A DNA stretch of 64,000 nt, taken from the NCBI GenBank assembly GCA_000469685.2, contig LS997564.1, forward strand, positions 24,238,459 through 24,302,458. Direction: 5' to 3'. The notes under the pieces were generated by a model, which had not been told where the DNA came from, searched no databases, and saw only the letters and a list, made by a program, of their open reading frames with translations. The stretch's first letter is position 1. The number at the start of each line of letters is the position of its first letter. Both the position numbers and the translations under genes were made by a program. Below are positions 1 through 11,306 of this stretch, in pieces. The DNA comes from Haemonchus contortus. Lineage: Eukaryota; Nematoda; Chromadorea; Rhabditida; Trichostrongylidae.

Positions 1-299
1 GGTTTTTTTTTACAAGAAATTAAATTTGGTCTCTTCTATTTTTTTTTTGTTTTCTTCGAGTTTGCCTTTACTTATTGACGATCTTCTTTATTTCACCACG
101 TATATGGGTATACATTATTATTTTCTTACATATTTAATCACTCTTCTGATTTATGCTCGAAATCGGCTTGAGATTTCCGCGCGCGGGAAAGTAGTTTGAA
201 CTCACAATGAGTACTCTCTCAGAGGTAATAAAACACCATCTCAAAATCTGTGCTGCGCAGCGCTATGCTTATGCTACAACTATTGTTACTCTTACTAGC

Positions 300-640
300 C
301 TTAGCTCACAAGTCAGATTTTAACGTCCCGTCAATGTGTGATACAGTAACCCCTCATCCAAGATAACTTTATTTGCGCCGTATATGATAAGACGGATTTA
401 AATCGTCCTGTGAGTGTGTCACACAGTAACCTAAACGCCACTCAAGCGTCTCCAAATACCCATCACGTATACGACACAACAGAAATGTACGCCGGGTGGA
501 GTCCACGAGAGTGGGTGGTCGTGTACCAGTGGGTTACTGTATCACATGGTCACGGGACATTAAAACCCCTCCAACCCGTATATGTATGTGACGGATGTTT
601 GAAGGCGCTCCAGTGTGTTCAGCTTCAGTGCTGTACAGCA
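300..640. repeat. Small foldback/direct repeat cluster
   Basis: A unit reading roughly GATTTTAACGTCCCGT followed by a GTGTGATACAGTAACC-like stretch occurs near 317-350 and again near 395-432 on the plus strand. It recurs in inverted orientation near 531-570 (GGGTTACTGTATCACATG and onward). Part of the block (415-500) is also found diverged at about 51003-51100. This is an interspersed repeat whose copies can fold back. I cannot assign it to a transposon class, and no coding potential is convincing. Confidence 0.5.
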
Positions 641-644
641 CATT

Positions 645-2300
645 CACAGGACTTTAAAATCCATCTTGTCCTTGCCTCAACGGTAGTACCGAAGGGCGAC
701 TTCCCTCACCATGACCTCCTGGCCCAAAGTATATCCTAATTTTGATAGCAAAGTAGTCATCCCTTTCATGTACAATGTATTGCTTAATACACAATTCTGT
801 TTTGCTATAGTATTAAGTCGTCTCAAAGGTTCGTGCGTAACTCTTTACCTTTTCAGAAAGTACACGTCATTGTACAACTTGCACCCCACTATCAACAACT
901 TGTTGCCAACGAACGGACACGGCATGAACGCTACGTCTCCAGGTTTCAAGTTGAAAAAAAGTGAGGTAATTAATGAAATCTTCCGGAAAACCGTTTTTCT
1001 TGCTCACAAGATGGCTGCTGAGGGATCTTCAGTAACTTTTTTTTCGTATTCCAAAAAGTATTTGAACAGTGCCCGCCACTACATGGTGGTCACTTTTCCT
1101 CTTTTAGAGTCTCGTCATTTTTTCCGCTATCAGAACGCGAAAAAAATTGTGACCGGGTGCACCATATAGCGTTCAAACTTGGTAGGAATACAGGTGACAA
1201 TATGAAAAGACACCCTGCTTGAACTCTTACCAAAAATGAACGCTCTAGGTCCGCGGAAATAAAAGCCATAAATTCTCAGTAAAATATTTATTTTTCTCAT
1301 GCATTTCCATACTATCAGCACCTACTATCAGCATCCCCGTACCACCAAACCTGTAGCCCCATCAAATACGAACGCTCTATGCCCAGATGAACAATTTTCC
1401 CTCACGCCCCGCCCCCTGTGGGTGGAATTTGGTCTTGACACCTAACCCATAAATGCAAACGACCCGACTGCTAGTAAGGATAAAACGCTATAGTTCGAGA
1501 ATATTTATTACATTGAGATCCTAGCAATCGCACATTCCTCTAAGCGCGGTCGCTTACTTACTTGAGGAAGAGACCTCTCTGTAGCGTTGCCCGATCTCCA
1601 AGGGTAAAGCAGGTGAAAATGTAGGTGGTGGGCAGCACTAATTTCAACAATGGGTGCTAAAGCGCATGTAAGGAGGGTAGCCGGTTCTGAGAGCTGCTAA
1701 TGGTGTGTAGAACTTTTCTTAGCAGAGAACATATAGTTTTTTATCTAAATCTTAAGAGGGAAGGAGCATTTGAGTGGGTAAGTCTACTGAATGCTCAATT
1801 CTTACCCCATCTAGCTTTGTCCACAAGGTAATCATTCACCTCCCAAGGCTCAGGTAACAAACTCGAAACCCAACCAAAAGCAAACTGTCTCTTGATTCCG
1901 TGGGCCCGACTACCGGTTGCCGACATGTAGTCTGAGTGTGCGGTCAATGTGCTCCCTTGTGCCTCCCCTCTCAGATAGCGTTAAAACATCGCCTACGTGA
2001 CTTCTGCTAAGGAAGTCTTGAATAATTTTTGATCATTTCTGTCATTTATCGATCATTATTTTGGTGTAATTACAGATTACTCGAAATTACCTTAAGCTCT
2101 TCAAAGCCTTAGTGCCACCTTTCATATGGGAAGACAGACGGGCACAGAATGAAACATAGAACTCAGGTCAAAAGATCATTCAATTCTTTTCCAATCTTTT
2201 CCAATTACCCTGTCAATGAGAGACGCTCGTTGAATTGCAGCGAACAACCTTTTCCAGGCGTCAATTTTATCCAATCATTTTTCACCCACGTTGTTGACAG
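645..2300. other. Gene-free stretch upstream of calpain gene
   Basis: I see no supportable gene here. Short open frames exist but lack family resemblance or splice-site support. Bases about 1150-1450 contain a diverged copy of the GC-box repeat better developed near 21.75-22.6 kb: a 'containing GTTCAAACTTGGTAGGA / GAACGCTCTAGGTCC / CCGCCCCCTGTGGG' pattern. Promoter elements of the downstream gene are presumably here but cannot be pinpointed. Confidence 0.5.
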
Positions 2301-2377
2301 CCGCCGCGTAATGCTGGCCGCGTACCCCACGTGGGATGCAAGGGCGGGCCAAGACAACGGGTCTGACGGCAGTGGCG

Positions 2378-5300
2378 ATGGGCGACTACGGCGATGCAAC
2401 GTCGTCTGCGATGCAGCTTGCCCAACGAGCCATAGCTTTTGATCAAGCTCAACGCTATGAGGAGGCTATCTACTGTTATGGAGAGGCTGCTGACCGAATT
2501 CTCGCTCTAGTTCATTCCAAACAGGTGAGGAGCGTTCGTTCTTCAACATCGTTTTCCATATGTTTGTTATCGATCAAGTCGTCGTGTGATGCTCTCCCAG
2601 CTGATAGCAATTCGCTATTCTGCATTAATTTTGCATGCGGCTGCACTTCGTTCCGATTCTTGTGAAATCGTGAGAGGAGCAATTTTATAGATTTTACGTT
2701 CTTCTTATAGAAAATGTGAATGAAAAATGAGCTTGGTTTATGAAACCTTGAACGACTTCTTAAAAGGTTCCACCTGTGTATGAGAGATATGAGCGGGAAC
2801 GTCGGCTCGAGTGAATCAGGGGCGCAAAGGGCTTTGTACAGTACTGGAGCGCGGTTCGTCGTTTACATCTTTTGAGTTCTACGAAATTTCGTGAAGCGAT
2901 GGTGAACTGGATCAGAACTACTTTTTTCTGGTGTTCGTCCATATGACTGAATCAAATTGACTAGATGTTTAGTCGCTTAAATTTCATTTTCGCGAAAGTT
3001 CAGCAAGTTTAATTATGCCCTGAACTGTTATTCTAGGGCCTGACCAGAGACAACTTTGCTCCCCAAGCTCTCTAGATGGATACGCAAAAAAATTCTTCAT
3101 GTTGTGCTCCCTTCAATGAAACCTTTCAACTCAGTTTTTGAAATTAGCTCAAATGAGTGTATTATCTCACATTTGGTAATCTTAGTGCAGCTTAACTGGG
3201 TTAAGATCAGATATTTGATTTATTTCGTTTTTTTATTGTTTAAGAGGAGCGGCACCCTTATGTACACATTACTCACTGTGAACCGCACTGTAAACTCCAG
3301 TTGAAGTAGTGGCGAAGCGATATGTTTTTTTGTCAATGAAAAATATTTCTTGGTAATGTATTCTACATTTGCAGTTATTTTTTATGGGACAAAATGTCAA
3401 AAGACGAATGCTTTCTGATGTCAACGTTAGTTTGCTGTCCTTTTTTTTGCTTCTCCGGGTACACATCTTCTTATTCTATAATTTCCTCCCCTAGTTCCCC
3501 TCTGCATATTATTTCTACTAGTTTTATCTATTTCGAACACTATGAGTCGTGACCTATGAACGCGTTTATTTAGTGGAAGGTTCTGCAGTTTGAACAAATT
3601 TCCCGCGCGTGGGCATATGAATGCAATTCATTGGAGCGCGCCCGGTATTGCGCTGCTCACCAATTGGGAATCCTCCTGCTACTTCTGGTCGTGACCATTC
3701 TCACTAGTTACTCTTCTGTTCTTACTACAATCGGAGATTGTATGCCATATCCTATTCTCGCCACTCGCTGCCAACTTTTTGAATTTCCTCCTTTTTGGAT
3801 AGCGAAGTCTTATTCAAGTTTTCCTCTTGAGCTTCACACCTGTTGTCATGAGCATATAGCGTCATGACCCTGGTGTGGTTTTGGAGAGGAAAACGAAAAT
3901 CACCACTAAATACTTCGCAATTTGGAAATATACTATATGTGATTTCATTATATTCTCACAAATAATGATTATGAAACAGAACCCTTCCTGGAATTATTGA
4001 TACCTGATAATAATCTACTACCAATACCGCTAAGCATGAAACAGTTGCCTCGAGTCAGTTTGTTTGTGAACCTGACAGTTTGCAGATTTGCTTGCCTGTC
4101 TTTCTATCCGTGAAATTCCAATGATTATTATTAAGATATTAAATACGTGGAATCTCTCTTTCTTCAAAGTGGGGTGGCAACAATTAGGAGGAAGCTGAAA
4201 TGATAGCTGGTAGTGTCGGTGATTGCACTAATTATATTTCGAGGGAACAACTTTGCCTTGTTAGTACCCACCAATTGGTAGCCATTAATAACAACTCGTG
4301 AAGTGATTGATCAGATTCATAATTTAGCTTTACTCTATAGTAGAAAAACCAAAATGACAAGGTATACGCGCGAATGTTGGTACTTCAGCGCTATGTTTTC
4401 AATAGTTTCCGAATGCACTCCATCCGTACTCCCGTGATTTGAGTGCGTAGCACTTGTAATCAAAGGCATTGAAGGCTAATTCAAAGCTCGCGGGGCGTTA
4501 TGGCGTTATTCACTGCCGGAGGCCCTGTGAGCTTTGGATTAATAGGAACATCACATCAGATTCACTGAAGACAGGACTCAAAAACCAAACGCATTCTCCA
4601 ACGATCTCAGCGCGGGTTTGACGGCGTATTTTCCGATCTCACCAGAACCGTCGCATTTTTTCAGATGCACGCACACAAATTTTTATGAAGGGGTAGACAA
4701 TAGGTTCACACTCACAATCGAGCTCACTTGGACTTAACTGCATTTGCATGGAGAAATAAAGGGAGGTACCAGAAGTAAACGCACAGTGAACATAACCATG
4801 CGTGCGACTGAATAAATTTCTGAATTCAATTTCCTGAAGAATAGATACGCAATCCCTCTCTTGAATTCACGCGAGGGTCGTGACGCCGCATGCTCACGAC
4901 AACAGGTGTAAATCTTGAGAGGATGACCCGTACAGTGATTGCTTACCTACAACATTATACCTCGCAGAAACAGTAGTCACAGATTTATCTGCGCGAACAG
5001 GATGGGAGAAGCATAATACGTAGAAGAAGTGGTGAGCAGAGGAAAATTGGGTGAAAGGAATAGGCTAGTAGTAGAATCAGCAATGTGAAAGCCTGCTACA
5101 AGGATAAAGCGATGGGCTACCACAAGGTTAAAGCGCTCCAATGGAAAATTCATTCAAATATGCGCGCGCGGGGAAAATTATTTGAACCGCAGAACCTTCC
5201 ACCAAATAAACGCGTTCGTGACCTATTAGAAACTTTTCCGTCTCGTTTTCAATTCAACAATTGGAAAATAAATGATATAGTGAAAACAGGAGCGAAGAAA

Positions 5301-8300
5301 CTTGTTTCTTTTCATCTCTCAGGAATTCGAATTCGAATGTTCATAAATTTGAAGTGCGCGTCACTTAATCTGAATCCGAGCACTTTCAGGCTTCGCCAGC
5401 CCTCAGTAAAAAGGCCCTCGAATATGTTGAACGGGCCGAGTTTTTGAAGCGAGATCTACCTCGACTACTCGATATAGCGAAGGTTGTCCAAAGAACCCAG
5501 TCACTATTTTAATATTAGGTATTTTCATCTTTCTTTGATTTAGACAACAAAGTCTCCATGCAGGATTTTACTCGAAAAGGCGGAGTTTGCCGTGTTGAAA
5601 GCCCAACTCTTGGACGAGTCAGGTCATTGTTCTTTGGCCATCGACTTGTATTCAGAGGCCATTCAAGTGTGTCTTCAAGCGGTATGTTTAGTTTTTTTTT
5701 GTAATGATGAACAAATGCGGCTTGCACTTAGATTCATCTGTTTCACTTTAACAGGGTGAGAAATGTGTTGAAGAGGAACTTCGATCGAAGCTACGCAGAA
5801 TTGCCAACAGTGCTTTGGAGCGTGTTGAACATCTCAAGAAGGTTGAAGAGCAAAAAAGAATTGAGGCTCTTACCGATAACCTTCCTGACGTTCCAGTTGA
5901 TGGTACTGCTTTTGCTTTTTTCTGCGTTACCGAAGAATTATGTTTACATTACAGAGCTGTCTCGCCTCAACTTAGCCACCGATCCTGATTCCGGCTCCAG
6001 CACACCATCTCGATCGCCCATCACACCACATAAGGTAACGTATGCCTTCCATTGACCAGTGTCAGGGTTATCTGGTCAATATCTCCAGTGTTTCACTTTT
6101 GTTTTACTCCTTGTCCTCTCTTTTTGTCTTCTTTTATACTTTTTTCATTTTCCCATTTTTTTGCACTTTTATCGTATCTATTATTTTTTTTTCTAAGACC
6201 CTCATGCTGAGTCGTCAATTTGGCTAATGATTTCTTTGTAGCATTTCATTTATCGTTATCATTACTGGTTTATTGTAGGCTGCTGCTGTTGGTTTAACAC
6301 CAGAAGAACTTGCAGTGCTCGCCACCACGTCGTACATAAACGGGCGAAAATATGTGCCATTTTTGACAGTTGATCTTAAGGAGAAATTCAACTATTCCAT
6401 ACCATACACGTAGGTACAAATTTTTCCCTCTTCAAATGAAAATGAAAAAAAAATTATCCATGAGTTTTTTTCAGTGATAAAGATGGCAAGCTTTCCTTGA
6501 CTGAAAAGCAAAAGAAGAGGATGAAAGCATGGTTGCGGCCGCATGAGATTTTCGAAGAACCCAAACTCATTTCCAATATTGATAGTGGCACTATAAAACA
6601 GGTTATTTTGATATCAGTATTTGTCTTTATACTCGTCTTAATGAGATGTGTACATCTTCAGACTGTGATATCCGATTGCTCATTCGTTGCCTCACTTTCC
6701 ATTACTGCCCGATACGAAAAGAGGTTTGGTAAACAAGTCATTACGAGGTACCTGAAATTTTCATTCTTTACACATTTTTCTTTTACTTTCCCTGTCGTGA
6801 GTGATATTTTGAGTAGTATAATTAAGCCCGCCTATAGCCAGATTGAGATTTTACTGACTGCATTTCTTTCAGCATTATTTATCCGCAAAATAAGGCCGGC
6901 AAAACCTGTATATAATCCTTCTGGCAAGTATATGGTCAAATTTCACATCAATGGAGTATGGAGAAAGGTTTCTTATCATGCCACCTCCTTATATTTACCA
7001 AGTTCTTTTCTTTATTTTCTCTAAGTAATTATTTTTAGGTTATAATTGACGATTATCTTCCAACGGATGAAAACCTGTGCCTACTATGTTCTCATAGTCA
7101 GACTAAAGGAGAACTGTGGGTATCGTTATTGGAAAAAGCGTATTTGAAGGTCATGGGCGGATATGATTTTCCTGGATCTAACTCGGTATTTTTTGGTTGC
7201 ATAATTACAACCTGGATTTTTCTCATGCGTATTCCAGGAAGTCATCAGAATCCTTTCAGAATATCGACTTACATGCTTTAACTGGGTGGATACCTGATAG
7301 GATATCGATAAAGAGAGATGACCCAGCTTTTGACGGCAATAGGGTTAGTCTTCTTATCGCTTTCTTAGTATCAGTGCCTAGAATTATAGTGGTATCACTT
7401 CGTTATGTTTCTTTTTCTTCAGATCTTTGAAAAGCTTCTTTCTCGTTTTCATCGCGGAGATTGCTTGATCACGTTGGCCACTGGAAAGTTGAGCCCAGAT
7501 ATCTGTGAGCGAGCTGGCCTTGTTGACTGTCACGCTTATGCAGTGCTGGATCTTCGGAAAATAGACGTTAGTTTCCTCTCTGAGGCCTTCCTCTCTTTTA
7601 TATTCTTGGAGCTATTTGGTTCTTCATTAGTTAATGTGCTGCTTGTTTTGTCCTGATTTGTTTTTGATTTTGTTGTGCTCTCCACTAGGTCGATGGGTTA
7701 CCAAGTTGGTTTGCCCTCTTTTTTACTACTTATTAGTATACAATAAGCATGCTAGCTTCTAGGGATAAGTGAGGGTTTCGGTACATCAGTGGCTCATTTT
7801 GGATTCTTTATTTTGCCTCGGGGCACAACAGGGCTAAGGGTTGCTAGAATATGTATGTTTATGAGGCACACTTTGAAAAATATCATTGGGTGATTTATCA
7901 TGGTCACATGTGTTGTAGAGATAGTGTGTTTTGGTTCTGGAAAACATTCAACTTCGAGGACACTTTGAGGGCGCAGTTTGGGATGAGATATGGGTTCGGT
8001 ATTGTTTGCAAGTGAAAAATCGTGACGCTCGAAGAGGCTATAAGCGTCACTGTTGCTTAGAAAAACGGCTTGCGTAAGGTTCAATTGAGGCTAAAACTTT
8101 GTTCGAAACGCCTACTGCTTACAAGGGATCCCACTGGTGAGATTTTTGACAGCATAATGGAGGTCAATCACGAACAGTACTGGCTTCCATCTGTAGATAT
8201 ACGAACTCATTCTACTGCGCGATAGTCAGCGTGGTAAGTGTTTTTGGAGCATTCTTGTCTGAGCGGTACTTTTGTCGTTCGATCTTCCGACGAAGATGAG

Positions 8301-10947
8301 AACGAGCTACTCTTAAGAGAGAGTAATTTTTCGGGTTCATTATGACGTTGGCGTTTTTTGTTTCGTCAATGTCGCAGTACTTATTCGATACGATTAATCG
8401 ACAGTAATTGATATTTATGTTACAGTGGCTGACCTTCTCTACATTGTTTTTTTTTTGGTCGGAAAGAGATCGTCAGGCGTTATTTATAGTGTTAGGTGTT
8501 GTGGTTTGTCCGCATACGAGATCAAAGCCTAATGTAGGCCAAACGATGTCACTGGTTTTCTGAAGTACTCAATGGTAAACTACTGATTGCATTGGAAGAA
8601 TTCTCACACCCAAGTAATGATATTACATGTGGTTGTGATGCTGAAGTTTCATATTTACCTCCGCCGGAGTGATTGAAAGAAAATTTTCAATTGCGGCAAA
8701 TGGTACTTGTAATCTACTGTAATTCTAGAACTGTATGAGAGAAAAGTTTCCCAGGAAACTAGTTTTGTTGTTGTTTCCCTTCCAAATCGAAAAAAGGGGT
8801 GCACGGCGGTCTAGGTGAGCCCTGGCGAATCAAGATTTGAATCACAATATTAACGAAGGGTGTTATCAACTTTTCAGTTGCTAAGGTCTCACTTGAAAAT
8901 GGTTGCTAGATTTGTGCCTGATTTCGTGAACGTGTCCTCTGAAGATAAAATAAGGTCGTCTAGGAAAGTATTGTAATCTTCGTTAGCATTTCTTGTTCTT
9001 TGGTTTGCCATTAAAATTATTCTTAGCTGTGGACGCCTCATTGCTATAACTCGTAAATTTTCAGGGCAAGCGTCTTCTGATGGTGAAAAATCCATGGACC
9101 CACCTCCGATGGAAAGGCAGATTCTCTGAAAATGACATAGTCAGTTGGACTCCATCTCTTTGTAAAGCACTTGACTATGATCCAAATCAAGCAAAATCAA
9201 AGGATGACGGTGAGTGACTGTGCTTTCTTTTCTCGCACAACTTTGTGAACCATATTATGCCTCGATATCGCTTTACTTTAGGAGTTTTTTGGATCGATTT
9301 TGAGTCGGTGTGCCGTTTCTTTGAAGTATTCTATGTCAACTGGAATCCAGCCTTATTCCCTTTCACCTATGGAATTCACGCGTGAGATTAACCTCAGTGT
9401 TTCGTTCATTTTGGCGGGAATGTTGGTGGTAGAGTTATCAACTTGTGTGTTCTCTTATAGAGCGTGGAACTCTTGCAATGGTCCTGTGAAAGATCTCTAC
9501 TCCGTAGCTGACAATCCTCAATATACACTAGAAGTTCATAATAAAGCAACAAGTGCAGTTTGGATTTTGCTCACCAGGCACATTACGGAGATTGTGAGTG
9601 AATGAGCTTACTCTAATGAAGATAGATGATTCTGAATTGGCCTTTTGAGTTCTTTTGTTTTCTTTATTTTATTTCGTCATTTCATCTTTTGGAACACTTT
9701 CAGTCGGACTTTGCAGACAACAAGGAGTACATCACAGTTATGGTGTATAAATCTGGAAAGAAGATATATATTCCGAGTATGTGATTTATTCGTGCTCTGA
9801 GAAATTCTACTCCTTCAGTCGTGTTTTAATTCAGTTGATCCTAAGCCTCTTTATGAGGGAATGCGTATCAACAGCCCACATTATCTTTGTCAAATGGTCG
9901 TAAATGAACCCGGCATTCAGAAGTATACCTTGGTGGTGGCGCAGGTTAGTAATGAACTGTCTACCTCATGATCATTTTTGACGACTTCAATTGTATAATT
10001 GTTTTCTTAAAGTATGAAAAAATGAAAACCATCTACTACACCTTGCGGGTCTTCTCATCATGCCATTTCACCCTCAGCCCGATCAAGAACCTCTACAATG
10101 TTAAGAAAACAGTGAGTTGCAATCTGCGGTCTTTTTTATTGCTATTTTCAATCTTTTCCTTTAGGTGACGGGAAAATGGGAGGGCCGAACCGCTGGTGGT
10201 TGCGGAAATGGAGATAGCAGAGAGACATGGAAGTAAGTGCTGCTATATTCCTACCTAGGTTGATCGAATTCTTTTGCTTTTTTAGGAACAATCCCGTGTA
10301 TGAAATCAGTCTCGAGGAAAGCAGTGATGAAAATCTCATCCTTATTGATCTAAAAGGTCCCAAACAATACAGCGTAGGGTTCGAAGTGCGGCAAGTGTCT
10401 TCTCCAAGGAATAAACCACTCGAGAATAAGCACTCTGATGTCTTCAGGTTTCCATTATTTTCTTCAAATTTTTTGTACTGGGTTACTTTCAACTGTGAGT
10501 TTCAAACGAAAATCGAAACATTAATGTTCCAAATGGATGGGGGTGCCAATTAGGGGAATGTAATCACCTAGATCGATATCAGGTGAATTGCGATGAACTA
10601 GTGAAATGTAAGCAATGTCCCCCCGCTCCCCTTCGGTTTCTTCAGTCAGATTTATAGTAAGGGTACATAGGAGCGCCTTCTCTGCATTCTTTTCATCCGA
10701 CGAATAATTCGCTGTAGAATGTAACTCATGGATTTAGGCCTGGTTATACCGTGCTAGCTTTGGATAAAGTTCCGGCTGGAGTTTATACGATTCGCCCCAT
10801 GACATTTCAGGTGTGTTACTTGCTTTGTGAAACTCCATGTGGTCGTTCTCTGATTTGACCATCCAATATTTTTAGGCTCGACAGGAGGGTCCCTTTATTT
10901 TGAAGGTAGAGGCATCGTGTGGTTTCTCAATCAAGAGGATCCAGTAG
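2378..10947 (+). CDS. capn7: Calpain-7 (PalB-type) cysteine protease, 22 exons
   Basis: Calcium-independent type calpain with N-terminal MIT domains; the family binds ESCRT-III proteins and acts in endosomal sorting (known for the family). Exons as read: 2378-2524, 5390-5482, 5544-5681, 5755-5902, 5955-6034, 6279-6409, 6475-6601, 6662-6747, 6873-6967, 7039-7185, 7260-7343, 7423-7566, 9065-9209, 9282-9381, 9461-9593, 9704-9776, 9835-9944, 10013-10111, 10165-10232, 10286-10447, 10738-10810, 10876-10947. About 817 residues, close to the human protein (813). Two MIT repeats (residues ~5-155), CysPc domain (~235-520), then two C2-like domains. Catalytic triad intact: Cys in SDCSFVASL (codon 6677), His in CHAYAVLD (7531), Asn in [10 protein letters not shown] (9089). 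The ATG at 2378 matches the family start; an in-frame ATG at 2336 would add 14 residues. Exon 9 carries one surplus base near 6901 (see findings). Introns 1 (2.9 kb) and 12 (1.5 kb) are unusually large. Confidence 0.94.
3555..5220. mobile_element. Foldback element with ~330-base inverted arms in calpain intron 1
   Basis: Left arm about 3555-3885 and right arm about 4855-5220 are inverted copies of one another. For example AACGCGTTTATTTAGTGGAA at the left matches the complement of TTCCACCAAATAAACGCGTT at the right, and the inner CACACCTGTTGTCATGAGCA matches the complement of TGCTCACGACAACAGGTGTA. Between the arms lies about 970 bases with no recognisable transposase, so the element is probably non-autonomous. 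A diverged piece of an arm (GCGCGCGGGAAA, then TTTGAAC) also occurs near 180-205. Class unknown. Confidence 0.7.
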
Positions 10948-11109
10948 CGGAGCCTATTTGATAGCAGATCATCAGATGCAGATGTACATATCTTTCATTA
11001 TGTGATGTGTAGTTGAATAGGTGAAAACTGATCTCTTTATTTTGTTTAATCCTCGTCCATTCTTCGTTGGGTTCAATTTTATGTGATCGCTCATAATTTG
11101 GCCTTATCG

Positions 11110-11115
11110 AATAAA
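11110..11115 (+). terminator. Polyadenylation signal AATAAA of calpain gene
   Basis: A canonical AATAAA lies about 160 bases after the calpain stop codon and about 190 bases before the ATG of the next gene on the same strand. This spacing fits a normal 3' UTR. Confidence 0.6.
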
Positions 11116-11306
11116 ATTTATATAGTTTTTTGGAATTTCGTTCGCATGTCAGCTGTGGTTGAGTCTAGAATATCGGTTTTCCATCAAATCTACTGGATAC
11201 TATTACTATTACTATGAACACGCGCTGTAATGAATAATCTATTGTTAAGGAGTGCTTCGGTCAACTACCTTCAGCTTTTGAGGGTCCTTACTCAGTGACG
11301 TCTACC

